Source: Whalleya microplaca
Lineage: Eukaryota > Ascomycota > Sordariomycetes > Xylariales > Xylariaceae
Direction of reading: 5' to 3'
Assembly: GCA_022497155.1 (NCBI GenBank)
Contig: MU385786.1
Span: 98,561-162,560, forward strand
DNA: 64,000 nucleotides
Position numbers and translations under genes: made by a program. A model generated the notes under the pieces. It was not told where the DNA came from, searched no databases, and saw nothing but the letters and a program-made list of their open reading frames with translations. Within the stretch, counting starts at the first letter, position 1; every line of letters begins with the position of its first letter. Shown here one piece after another: positions 1 to 10,844 of this stretch.

Positions 1-1041
1 GCACTGATTTCCAGGCTTGGCCCTATGGTGATTGAGACAACGGTCTTTTTACATTATCGAATATTAAGAGTATCAAGGGATTGCATTCAGCCATTGAAGT
101 CTATTTCAATTCCTTCTAAGTAGACGGAGCGCAGTCTACATGTCCTCCGACACAGGAAGACGGCTACTTCTATCCTTGTCACTAGCGTGTGCCTGTCGCC
201 ATAAAACCGTAAAGCACGTATTACTCTACCATTAGATCAACTCCCCTCACGAGTCAAATACCAACACTCTATATTCCCACAAAAGCCGCACGTAATCGTG
301 CATTGTATTTGGCTATTGTGATCCCTCTGAATAGAGATATATAAGTTTCGTCGAGCTTCACACTATAATAATATAATACTCTCTCTCAGCGTTTTCTCAG
401 CACCATAGACTTTGATAATATCTCGATAAATAACTACCGGCGCAGTTCATAAGTACTAATTTCAATCAGTTATTGCGTAGTCTAATATCTGTAGCAAACA
501 TGCCACGGAGTATTGTGTTACGATAATAGGGGTATTAGTTATAGTGCCTTAAGCCAATGGACCTCGGAGCAATGATTGCTCCGAGATCCCGGTGGCCTAA
601 AAGGGATCTTCTAAGCTGTTAGGGATCCTCTAGATCTTAGACGTTTACACAATTCTATTTGGACAACTAGAGTGATCACGGCGGCACCTAAATGATTATT
701 ACACACACTGTAACTGTGATAACTTGTTTAATTGAAAGTCTGATATTGCCGATTGTAAATTGTACTAAGTAGTTATGAATGTTTCACTTGGCAACGGCAC
801 TAGGTTAACAGGGGGTCCACTTTCGTATTCAGATATTGGTTGGCTCCGATGTCGTTGATTACAAAGGGCGCAAATAACAAATAATCTGCCTAGACATGTT
901 TGACATCCCCTCCGGCTCGAAGCGGTACTTGCCGAGGCCTTTCTATATATTTTCAGGTGAACTCAAGAGCTCCACCCCTTTCCTTCTTGTTCCAACCAGG
1001 CCATCTCCTTGGAAGCAGACTCACACACATCGTCTATCACC
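1..1041. other. Upstream intergenic region, no gene seen
   Basis: No reading frame of convincing length or composition is present. The short open frames at 896-1091 overlap the leader of the MFS gene that starts at 1042 and are in different frames from it. This stretch probably holds the promoter and 5' leader of that gene. Confidence 0.6.
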
Positions 1042-2747
1042 ATGGACGAAACCCAGCCTTTGCTTCAGGACAACTGTTTGATATACAATGAGCAACAGGG
1101 CGAAGTCTCAACTAAGGATATCGTGGACTTCGATCCCAGTGGCGATCCGGAAAATCCTCTAGAATGGCCGACGACGTACAAGTGGGGGATCGTAGCGCTG
1201 CTGGCTTTTATGTCGTTTACTGTGTACGCATCGCACAATGTTCACCGCCGAGTTCTTCTAACCTTCGCTGCAGGACATTTACATGTATATCCGTTGTTCC
1301 CGTCGCCAATCGCATAGTGAACGACCTCGACCATGGGCGCTCTAGCAAGTCCGCCAGTGTGCTGCTGGTCACGATCTGGGAGCTCGGCGAGGCAGCCGGG
1401 CCCCTGTTCATTGCGCCGCTCTCTGAAGTCTTCGGGCGTTATCCCGTCATGAACGGTGCAAATCTGCTTTTCGTCGCAGCAACGGTTCTGGCCGCACTCT
1501 GTCAGAGCACACCGCTATTCATCGCTGCGCGAGCTCTGACCGGTCTCGCTGTGGCATCCAATGTTTTGAACCCCGCGATTGTGGGCGACATGTTCGTATC
1601 AGAGCAGAGAGGATCAGCAATGAGCCTGATTGTGCTGGCACCGCTGCTAGGTGGGGCTATTGGCCCTGCTATCAGCGGTGCCATTGCCGAGACCCTCGGA
1701 TGGCGTCAGGTTATCTGGATGAGCGCAATCCTGGCTATCATCTGCGAGACCATTTTCTTGACATGCTTCAGAGAGACATACAAGGTAGCTGTCTTAAGGC
1801 GAAGGGCGGCAAAGCTCCGATTAGAGACTGGTAACCCTCTGCTCAAAACAATATTTGATGCCGCCGACACGTCGAGGGTAAGACTAATATTGGATGCTGC
1901 GATGCGACCCTTTATGGTACTTGCTGGCTCCGGTGGTATGTATATTTCAGGTTGTTCCTTTCCTTTGATTCCTTGTTTCTGGATGCACTGCCTATGAACA
2001 TAGGCAACAGGGCTCGCCATTCACAATAACCCCCGAGGTCATGGTTGGTACTAATGCAAGGTGCTTAGTCCTGCAAGCGTTATCATTACTAGGTTCCCTG
2101 GTCTTCGCGTTCTTTTACTTCTTGTCCACTACACTTCCGGATATTCTAGAAGAGAGATACGGCCTGTCGCCGGCAGCTACCGGATCTTCACTCATTATGT
2201 TTAGTAAGTGTCCCCTGGGAGATGTCTTGCCCACATTCTAACCTACACAGGTGCCGGATCAACTATCAGTGTTATCTTTTGCAACTTTGCTCTAGACCGA
2301 CTTTATGTCAAACTACGCGATGTGCACGGCGGTGTTGGACAGCCAGAGTACCGCTTACCGCTGTTAATCCTGGGAGCTTTCACGCTTCCTTTTGCCATCG
2401 CATTATACGGCTGGATCGCCCGATGGCACCTTCCTCTTCCAATACTCCTCATATGCGTTGCCATGGTTGGGATAACGCTTATGCTAGGCTTCCTTCCGCT
2501 CCATGCTTACGTCGTGGATGCCTTTGGGCTCTATGCTGCTTCTGGGATGACGGCAGTGATCGTCACGAGAGCACTGATGGGTACATTCCTTCCACTGACT
2601 GCAGAGCCTCTTGTTGAAAAGTTCGACTATGGCTGGGGGTTTACTATACTAGGCGCGGTCAATCTTTCTCTCGCACCGATTCCAATCTTTGTATACCGGT
2701 ATGGATCAATATGGCGTCAACGATCTAAATACACTAGAGAAGCATAG
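1042..2747 (+). CDS. MFS transporter, DHA1 drug/polyamine-type exporter (4 exons, 491 aa)
   Basis: Predicted plasma-membrane proton antiporter of the major facilitator superfamily, DHA1 (12-TM) branch, which exports drugs, polyamines or secondary metabolites. Exons are 1042-1223, 1274-1935, 2069-2203 and 2251-2747, with introns of 50, 133 and 47 bp. All introns are GT..AG and phases match; branch-like ctaac/ctaat sequences precede each acceptor. Splicing joins FMSFTV to TFTCISVVPVANRIV, then LAGSG to VLQALSLLG, then LIMFS to AGSTISV. Family landmarks are DPENPLEWP before TM1, LLVTIWELGEAAGPL in TM2, PLSEVFGRYPV (motif A-like loop 2-3), ARALTGLAVASNVLNPAIVGD in TM4, GGAIGPAISGAIAE (motif C, antiporter signature) in TM5, and FRETYKVAVLRRRAAKLR before the central loop. 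ATG 1042 was chosen because it opens the acidic N-terminal tail typical of the family. The substrate cannot be read from sequence. No biosynthetic genes lie beside it. Confidence 0.92.
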
Positions 2748-3367
2748 AAGATCCGGTCAAGTGGCTCTGCATGTTGGGTAATATTGCTTTTGGTATGATT
2801 ACGAAAATGGTCGTTTTGCTTACGATTTAATGCTATAATGAAATCTAAATTGAAAATAATTAATTTGGGTTATGGTTGGTAATGAGTCCATTCAGGATAT
2901 GCCAAGCTTTCTTGTGGATATACTTGCATCTATGACTGTGCATCCAGGAACACAGCCCGTGCTATGACAATGTCGATGACTCTTACGGCATCTACCACTG
3001 GGGAACTAATAAAGGGTGAGGTATGTGAGATCTTGTACTCAAATTGGTCACTGCATCCACTTAGGTAGGTATGTGCTAAAATCACAACTTAGTGCTAAGC
3101 ACCCTTTATCAGTCATCGCCTTAGTATCTACATGATATGGCTGCCTAGTGAACTTCCCTTTATTAATACAATAAATATCAGGAACGCATCAGTTGCCTAT
3201 GATATCGTATAAATCCCAATACAGGCCCCTGTCATAATTAAGAATTCTCAACCCCGCTCACATAGCAGGCAAACCAACCAATCATCGATACCTACTGCAA
3301 CATCATCAACCCCCATCTAATTACCGAGACACACCACCTGCACACACCCGTAGCACAGTCACTCACG
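2748..3367. other. Intergenic region between two co-oriented genes
   Basis: 3' flank of the MFS gene and leader of the next gene. No coding frame is seen. The last ~100 bases before 3368 are C/A-rich and pyrimidine-biased, like many fungal 5' leaders. Confidence 0.6.
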
Positions 3368-4726
3368 ATGGGTGGCCTCGCTTTCTCCTCAGGCGAGAAT
3401 CCGCTCTACACACCCCGCATGCCGACCGCGGTGTACGACCAGGTACGCGACGAGTGCCACGCCAAGCTGCGCGAGCTTTTCGTCGTGGTCGCCACCCCGA
3501 TCCCGGGCCCCGCCAAGGAAGACCACGGTGACATCGACATCTTCATGACCTGGGAGCGGCGGGTGCTGTTCCCCAGCAGCAGCCAGCAACAAGACCTGCC
3601 GCAGGACCCCCTCGATGCCGCGGCACAACTCCTCAACGCCCAGCGCACCAAGAAGGAGCAGGCGGCCGTCTGGGCCCTCGCAATTCCCTGGCCAGAGAAC
3701 ATGCTGCCGCCCTCGGAGGAAGGTACCAACGCAAAGCAGCCCTTCATCCAGGTGGATGTGCACCTCTCGCCCTCGCTGGAAGACTTGCAGTGGATGCTCT
3801 TCAAGCACGCGCACGGCGACCTATGGAACCTGCTGGGCAGCACGATCCGGCCCTTCGGGCTGACGGTCGACGGGGTGGGGCTGTACGTGCGGATCCCGGA
3901 GATCGAGGCGCACCACCGCAAGCAGGCCAGGGTACTCTTAACCACAGATGCACACGAGGTCTTGAATTTCCTCGGCCTGAGCGCTGCCGAGGGGCGCTGG
4001 GAGGAGCCCTTTAGAAGCACGCAGGAGGTCTTCGAGTACGCGACTACGTGTCGGCTGTTCTGGGTGCGGCCCGAGAGTGATTCGGAAGTGGATGGTGTTG
4101 GTGGAGATGTCGGCGGGGAAGAGGGAGGGGCAGCGGGAGCCATGGGCGGCACCTTCGAGCCCCAGACCCTCAAGAGCAACGACCGCCGCCGCATGAAATA
4201 TCGCCCGCTCTACCGCGCCTGGGTCGACGAGTTCCTGCCCTCGTGCCGAGCCTCGGGACGCTTCGCCACATCGCTGGACTCCCCTACGCGCGATTCCGTG
4301 CGCGAGGAGGCTTTGACACGGTTCAGCGGCGCGCGGGTCGAGTACAAGACACGCCTGCTCGAATGGCGCAAGCTGCGCCAGAAGGAGATGCTGTGGAAGG
4401 ACGTGATCAAGGAAGCGTTGCCCGAGACTCTGGAGCCGTGGTGGCGCAGCTGCTGCGCGGCCGCGCTGAAGAAGATTATCATGCAGGACGACAAGAGTTT
4501 TGGTTTCACCCCGTCTGAGCCGCTCCGGGACGCCGATGGCATGTACGTCGAGAGCCGGGTCCGGTCGTTTGTCGAGCGGTCGTGGAAGCAAATCGGCGAC
4601 GAAGCTTGGAAGCAAAACCACGACCGGTTTGAGGCGAGGAAGACGGCGAAGGAGTCGAAGTCGATGCGCAGTGTCTCGGATAACGAGAAGAAGGATGGGT
4701 ATGTTGAGATGAAGGATGCGAAGTAG
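3368..4726 (+). CDS. Conserved fungal hypothetical protein with nucleotidyltransferase-like motifs (452 aa, single exon)
   Basis: Not assignable to a named gene. One uninterrupted 452-codon frame with strong GC and codon bias. The N-terminal half resembles a minimal nucleotidyltransferase fold: a Gly-Gly pair at residues 2-3, GDIDIF with Asp55 and Asp57, and QVDVHL with Asp130 as a possible third carboxylate. It continues with FKHAHGDLWNLLGSTIRPFGL (about 145-165), a run that recurs, as I recall, in uncharacterised fungal and algal/viral-type NTase-like proteins, and then VLNFLGL (198-204). A Gly/Glu-rich linker lies around 235-260. The C-terminal third is basic and helical. The spacing between the Gly-Gly pair and the DxD is longer than in classical NTases, so catalytic activity is an inference. 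It converges with the TRAPPC12-like gene (349 bp between stops). Confidence 0.82.
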   Translation: MGGLAFSSGENPLYTPRMPTAVYDQVRDECHAKLRELFVVVATPIPGPAKEDHGDIDIFMTWERRVLFPSSSQQQDLPQDPLDAAAQLLNAQRTKKEQAAVWALAIPWPENMLPPSEEGTNAKQPFIQVDVHLSPSLEDLQWMLFKHAHGDLWNLLGSTIRPFGLTVDGVGLYVRIPEIEAHHRKQARVLLTTDAHEVLNFLGLSAAEGRWEEPFRSTQEVFEYATTCRLFWVRPESDSEVDGVGGDVGGEEGGAAGAMGGTFEPQTLKSNDRRRMKYRPLYRAWVDEFLPSCRASGRFATSLDSPTRDSVREEALTRFSGARVEYKTRLLEWRKLRQKEMLWKDVIKEALPETLEPWWRSCCAAALKKIIMQDDKSFGFTPSEPLRDADGMYVESRVRSFVERSWKQIGDEAWKQNHDRFEARKTAKESKSMRSVSDNEKKDGYVEMKDAK

Positions 4727-5075
4727 AAAGGGGTGTCAGGGGATATGGTGTATGGGGAATGCTCATTTTGTTTTACAGTGCCTTCTTGAGAGCGGTTGCT
4801 TTCAGGGCATAACGGCGTTTAGGAAATATTGCGTGGCTCAGGAACGGAGTTCACGGGAGATACCCAACAGTTCTGGAGGAAGATGGGTACTTACCTGGTC
4901 TTGTATCTTACGATTCATATCTTAGACTGAATAGAGGCCTCGCGGGCCAGAATATGCGATGAGTTTGGAGTGCAATATCATTGACAGCTCGTCTTATTAC
5001 CGACTTATTTCTGTTGACTATAGTGTGTAACCCAAACACGATTGGTAGACCAACTGCGCACTATGCTGACCTTAC
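4727..5075. other. Intergenic region between convergent genes
   Basis: Shared 3' region of the NTase-like gene (plus) and the TRAPPC12-like gene (minus). The short open frame at 4716-4925 overlaps the end of the upstream gene and has no coding character. Confidence 0.55.
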
Positions 5076-6517
5076 CTAGAGTTTGAAGTCCGCATTTGTC
5101 TTCTCCCATCCCTGCGAAGTGGGCTGCGTCTCAGCTACACGTTCTGCCAACTGCAGCTTCAAGTTCTTGTGTCTATCAGTGCAGAGCTCATACATGGTCG
5201 TTAGATTGAACAGCAAGGTATGAGACGTCTGGCCCGCATCTACCTGACGCTCCAGGATATCACGCCCCTAATAGCCATAAATGTCAGTTGAAACACTCAT
5301 CTTAGGGAGTTCAGTTTAGGTGAATACCTCAGTCATTTTCCCAGTGTAAAGCAAGCAAACCGCCAAGTTAACGCCAATCATCTCATCATGCACCTCGTTT
5401 CCTTCCATGGAATCCTGTAATGCCCTCCACTTCTGCAGCGCAGACTCGTGTTCCCCATCCGCCATATCCGCCAGCGCACTGACGACCTGTTCGCCCGTCT
5501 CGCCGCCCTTGCCATCCCTCACGCACCACCTCGCGGCCTCGACATCGCCCAGATGTAGCCACAGCAGCGCACGGCTGAGCCTCCCGTCGCCAACCCTTGC
5601 ATTCCCGTTCCGGTCCCCCAGCGTCGCGAGATGTTCCGCCGCACCAGCAAGATCATCCATCTCCACCAGCGCCCCCGCAACCTTGATACCCAGCTCCGCG
5701 AGCCTCCGCTTCCACAGCTCAGTCGCGGAATGATCGTGCGCCTTGGCCGCCTTCGCGATCTCCACGCGCGCCTCACGGGCTAGTTCGTAGTAGCTCATGA
5801 CAGCGCGCCTAGGATCGCTGAACCCGATGGCCTGCAGTCTGACGCCCAAGATGCGCAATTCCCACGGGACAAGGTGGGCGCCAGTCAGAGGATCCAAGTA
5901 GACGGCCGCATTAAGGTCTTCGAGAGCCTTAGACTCGTGAGCCGCGAGCGCCGTGGCGTCAATGAGGCACAGACACGCTAGGCGCGTGTACAGGAGGCCA
6001 AAGATGCGGGTGTGATCCGCAGGGTCCACGGGCGGGTGCGCGGCCGCCATCGTCGCGGAAACCGGACTGCTAGTCAGGGCTTGCACGGCGGTGATGGCGG
6101 CCGCGCGGAAGTGGCCCTTGGCCAGGAGCTCCGGGATGGGCGTCTCGGGCGCGGGCTGTCTGGAGGGGTGGCGGAAGGGGGTCGGGATGGTTAGTGGTGA
6201 GAGCTGGTGGTAGATCTCGGGCTTCAGCAGGAAGGAGAAGTCCTTCGATGTCACCGGCGCTGTGGGCAGCCCCGGAGATCTTGGCGTCGGCGTTCGGACC
6301 CGGGACTGGCTCGCCCGTGGGCTACCTGGTCGACTCGAACTGAGACGGGCCGCCAATTGGGGTGATAGCGGGGAGGGTATGGGAGCTCTATGTGCTCATG
6401 ATAAGCCTACGTGAAGCCTCTGAAAATATGTAAAACTTACTCATCTGTGTCGAGAGGACCCTTTGTCGACGACCTAGGTCGAGAAGCTAGAGATCGAAAA
6501 AAGTCAGTGAATGGCAT
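5076..6517 (-). CDS. TRAPPC12-like TPR protein, TRAPP trafficking complex (3 exons, ~442 aa)
   Basis: Probable fungal counterpart of TRAPPC12, a TPR subunit of the TRAPP complex (Rab exchange factor in ER-Golgi and autophagy traffic). Reading on the minus strand, exons are 6517-6441, 6387-5328 and 5267-5076; introns are 6388-6440 (53 bp) and 5268-5327 (60 bp). Phases match and the total is 443 codons with the stop. The last exon encodes the diagnostic C-terminus containing LLFNLTTMYELCTDR and LAERVAE, comparable to the FNL-TMYELE region of animal TRAPPC12. The middle is helical, TPR-like and Ala/Leu-rich. The N-terminus is Ser/Pro/Arg-rich (GPLDTDEAPIPSPLSPQLAARL) and probably disordered. The codon at 6356 that could look like a start is TTG, and the frame clearly continues upstream. 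ATG 6517 is the nearest in-frame ATG after splicing, but a further 5' exon is possible. Confidence 0.8.
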
Positions 6518-7999
6518 GTTCATCTAAAGAAAGATGTATTCATGTGCGCTTAGATAGACGACTGCGGGATCGTGAACGAGAAGCATTTGGGACAAGACGG
6601 TAGAAGAGGACATCATTAGGTGGAATCGTCTCACTACTGAGACGGAGACTGCCATCTTCGGTATTTCACAGCTGCTTCTTAAGCTCTGTTTGTTTGCTGC
6701 TGTGTGACTGCAGATTCGAATGTGGGCATGGGCAATTCTATCTACTTACGTCTCGCACCTGACTTGTTTCTTGTGTGGCCCTGTATGGAAGAATTCCTTT
6801 GCAATGATTGATCCATGATCGGCGTATCAGTATGAAATGGTTGAGTTCATCGCGGAAGCTGCAATGAGCTGACGTTTAATCCGTCCCTTCGGATAAAGTT
6901 CGGCAAATCCCTCCTACTACCTTCCATCAGCATGTCATCAAGTCATGCATACACACGTGGTAGCACGATATTCTACTATACAACATAAAATTAGGCCACA
7001 TTTTCATAGTTAAGTCCTAGCAAAAATATTACAACATATGGTATACATTTCCTGAAGCTAGGTGTGGTGTTGCTTTAAATCCGCTCCGGTACTATTGTCT
7101 ATCACTACATGATCATGGCAAAGCATATCATAATCCGACCTCTACCTGTCAAAGTCCAATAAAACGAATGCACAGACAAAGATAATTGCAATGCTACCTT
7201 TTCTCCAGTTAAGTATTCTCGTCGGAGCTCCAGGGACATTGCTGTCTCGGAGCCTTGAAGCAGATTATATGTGTATATCAAGTTATCAACTAGCTACAAG
7301 CTTGGCATAGGTACATGACACTCGACTAGTAAATGGAAAGCTGATGGCATCCTTTCTTGGTAGCTGAGAATGCCAGCAAAAGTTCGATTTATTCAATTAG
7401 AAAACTGATGATTAGCTGTGTCTCCGAAGGGCACATTGGTATACCATGGCTCGGTGATGGTAGGCTTTATAGCTCTCTAACAACGTATCAGCAATCACAC
7501 GATTCATTTAAGGCCCATGTATGTTCTAACTAGTATCTAATATCGTATCTGAAGCATGCCTTGCAATATTCGCGTATAATAGTACCTACCTTGTGCATAA
7601 ACTTCCTACCTAGCCAGTTCGATAGATATCACGAAGTACTAAGCTTCGGCTTTAGGATGACAGATGCATCATCTGACACTCATTCTGTTATCGCACTAAC
7701 TCATATCTTCAGCTGGTCGTTGAAGGTCATTCTAGAACATCCTGTGCAGTACCAGGTGCTCTGTTATTCAGTTACCACAGAATGACAAAAGCTAAGAGAG
7801 CACATGCATTTGTTCCTGTTGCCTCATCACTTTTTCGTAGGGGCCCTGGTCTAGAAATGAAGGAAATGATTCTCAGATTTCATTAGTTGTAATCCCCTTA
7901 TTTCCCACAGCATTTCCTTGCAATGGGCATATACCATCCTATTAGGCTCTCATTCCCCTATGGCCTCGGCTAGTGAACTATATAGATATCGGTAGATGA
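6518..7999. other. Intergenic region, no gene seen
   Basis: 1.5 kb of AT-leaning sequence. The first ~200 bases are probably promoter and leader of the TRAPPC12-like gene. The only sizeable frame (7561-7785) has no recognisable composition or splice partners. I see no repeats or RNA genes. Confidence 0.5.
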
Positions 8000-8551
8000 C
8001 TAGGGACCCATTATAACTTCTCTTTTAACCACAAAGACTTTGTGATGGGACATTTTTGAAAATAGTGACAGGCACCCATCATCATTAATTTTCCATAGAA
8101 ATTTCGAAGTACCCGGGTTTTCTTCATGTGCCCAGTCCTTATCGCCTTTCCAGGAGATCATGAACATGGCGAAAGTCTTCATAACCCACTCATTAGCCAT
8201 TTGGACATTGGAATATAATTGAGGTCCTGCATATAGAAATTCTGGTCCGTGGATATGCATGGCAGCATATACGGCATCGGGATCCGAGGGCGTTGACGTC
8301 GTCGTTTTCCACAGTGCGTGAAAGATCGATGCTGGATAGTGCGGCACAAGAGAAATCTCTTTCTCTCCTAAGATACATGTAAGTAAAGGTAAGTTCAAGC
8401 GCTCAACATACTTACTAATCTTAAATTCCTCCAAGATTTCCCTGGGTGGGCCGAATATATTCCGTGGAGTATACACGGGAAAGTTCACGGGAGAGTTCAC
8501 GGGAGAGTGTGCTGTCGTAGGTGCTGCCTGGCCGAATGGTGGAGTATCCAT
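8000..8551 (-). CDS. Hypothetical protein, 183 aa
   Basis: Unrecognised. One open frame from ATG at 8551 to a TAA at 8000; the frame is also open upstream but without an ATG (only TTG). The N-terminus carries a 12-nt direct repeat (gttcacgggaga, minus-strand sense, near 8483-8506) giving a short SPVN-SPVN-FPVY series. The rest reads like a compact globular domain, with EEFKISKYVERLNLPLL, then WVMKTFAMFMISWKGDKDWAH, and a C-terminus rich in Lys/Val. Tryptophan and aromatic content is natural for a protein, which favours it over a random frame, but no homolog is recalled and no splice sites confirm it. It stands alone at the edge of a long gene-poor stretch and could be a relic or a lineage-specific gene. 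Confidence 0.42.
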   Translation of the reverse strand: MDTPPFGQAAPTTAHSPVNSPVNFPVYTPRNIFGPPREILEEFKISKYVERLNLPLLTCILGEKEISLVPHYPASIFHALWKTTTSTPSDPDAVYAAMHIHGPEFLYAGPQLYSNVQMANEWVMKTFAMFMISWKGDKDWAHEENPGTSKFLWKINDDGCLSLFSKMSHHKVFVVKREVIMGP

Positions 8552-9195
8552 GGTGGAGTGTGCTGTCAACTATCGGATTGGTGTGGATGGTAAGCATACC
8601 TACTGGCAAAAGGTGATTTACATAGTTGTGGATGCTGAGGATCTTACCTTTATGTATGTAGGTAATCCAGTAGACTTATCTTTCTGGCGTTGAATAAATA
8701 GGTGAAGGAGGATAGAAGTTCACGAGTGTGCAGCACTCCCAAGTTATATCGAAATGATTTGTTTGTGTTGTTGGAGGTGTTGGTTGTAAGGGATTCTTTC
8801 TTCCCCTGGTGATTGCTGATATAAAATTGCACAGGTGACATATGTGTCATGGGGCAAACTACCCGAAGACTGGCAATGACTCAGGCATTTTGGTATGACA
8901 GCCTGAAATTCGAACAGTATTACTGTCATTTTTTTCAATTAACACATCCCATATACCAGTTCAAGAGATCTCACTCTCAAAAACATCACATTTGTTCGCA
9001 GGAAATAACTTTCACTTCTCCTATCTGAGCTTACCCTACTCAACATAATTAGCAGGAATATTTTGGGTATTGGATCTCTAATGATGACAGGGACAGTAAC
9101 ACCCTAATGTAGATGAAGGCACTCTTTGTCACATGGGGATTGGAGCCAAGACCTGTTGGAAGCCATACAAGATGCAGGAATGCATATATTGGGTA

Positions 9196-9268
9196 CTGTT
9201 GGCTGTTATTCGTTCATGTTGGCTGTCCTTTGCTACATGTACTGTTAGCTGTTATTCATTATTGTTGG
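9196..9268. repeat. Imperfect direct repeat, 43-bp spacing
   Basis: The string tactgtt[g/a]gctgttattc occurs at about 9196 and again at about 9239, each followed by a similar gttgg-containing tail. This is a two-copy degenerate duplication with no open frame. Confidence 0.45.
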
Positions 9269-10765
9269 AATGTGTGACTACCTAACAAAGGTATGAAAGC
9301 CTAACGGCGGCTATGTCAGCAACAAGATATGTATCAGGAATACGTACTATTAAGGATGGTATATGTAAGGACCTATTGCCTCCCATTAGAAGTAGGAAGC
9401 CAGCAGGTACCTAGAGGCCATAGAGAGGTTAATAGCTAAATTGATGTGTCCTAAGCCTTACATAAGACCTTGTTATACTCTGCCGGCGTCATAAAGTCCA
9501 ACATTTATTCATCAAGATCAAACATCCCGTCCCTGTTCATGCAATTTTTACCAAGCACAAGACAGTTTACTCTATATTATACGGTCCTTGTGGTTTTGTT
9601 TCCTTTGGATAAACCTACACGAACTATAGCTTCAATGATACTTTAATGTTCTCATTTGCAGTGGGGCGCTAGCTACCAAGAGCAAAGAGTGGCGAAGCCT
9701 ACTCGACGGTGGCCCCATAACCATGCTTTATTTTCATCGTGAGCTCGTAGCTATCTAGAAAGAACACTATACTAGGATATAATAGACGTATATATCTATA
9801 ATGGAGTGAGTATATAAAAGCATAGAATGCACTATGTCAAGCTTGACTAACGGAAAACCGTGAATACGTAAGTTACGGAAGCATCAAGGGAAGTCTGTAT
9901 TAAGTAGCCACTCCCTCTTATGATCTTAGTTTACCCCTTGTATCTCACCAGTTAGTACATGTCTAGGTATCATGGGCTCCTATACGAAAGAGGGCGATGT
10001 GCTATAGGAGTTAGGGTATTCGCGATATAAAACACGAGTTGATAGGACGTAGTAAAGGTTTGATATGTAGTAAAGACTCCAATTCTCATGTTTATATGTG
10101 CGAAGTCTGGGTATATTAGTGTATGCTGGAGTGATTAAGTCTGGAGACGAGAAGTTGTCATAATAAAGGCAGCTGGTTATACGCCCGGCATAAATTCTAC
10201 CCATGACACTTTCTAATAGCTACCATGGTACTCTCAACCTGCGTCTTATTTAACTTTTATGAATTCCCTTTTCTTCTAGAGCTTCGGATAACAGCAGTTC
10301 CTGTTAAGATACTCCAATAGGGTCGGCGCGAGGCCTACGTATGACCACCGCATGTATATAAATGAAGGGACATCTGCCCTCTATAGCTTAACCTTGCACT
10401 AGAAACTATGTTCCTAAATACTTTGTCCCATATTAGTAGTTCTGAGAGCATACTACCTGACAGGAACTTCAGAACAACGGAGGAAAGGCCATTTAAAAAA
10501 AGCACCAATAAATTTAAGTTCACAAGTCAGTCATGATCACGGCAGCGGCTGAGTGAAGATTGCACGCACAATAGCTGCAATAGATCTTTGTATAGATTGA
10601 GGCTCTGATATCCTAAGCCATGTAACCAATGGCAGCTATAATTCAAATTTCATTCTACAATTGCATGCAGATCTTACTTGTGGCAGTCGAAAGCCACGTG
10701 TTGGGCACCTAAAGTAGGTCTTACTAGTTCGAAGTCTATTTTATAGCAGGTAGGATGGATACACG

Positions 10766-10844
10766 TAAAACCTCAATACATAAAACCTCGCGTATGTAAT
10801 ACTTCATATATGTAACGCCTCAAATATGTAATACCTCAATACAT
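10766..10844. repeat. Minisatellite, about 5 units of 15-16 bp
   Basis: Five consecutive imperfect units built on taa[t/a]acctca-atatg lie at 10766-10781, 10782-10796, 10797-10812, 10813-10828 and 10829-10844. Units differ by one to four bases. The array is non-coding. Confidence 0.65.

Noticed and set aside
3406..4621. Two long minus-strand frames (262 and 227 codons)
   Set aside because: Shadows of the GC-rich NTase-like gene. Arg/Ser/Pro-rich translations typical of antisense GC-biased DNA.
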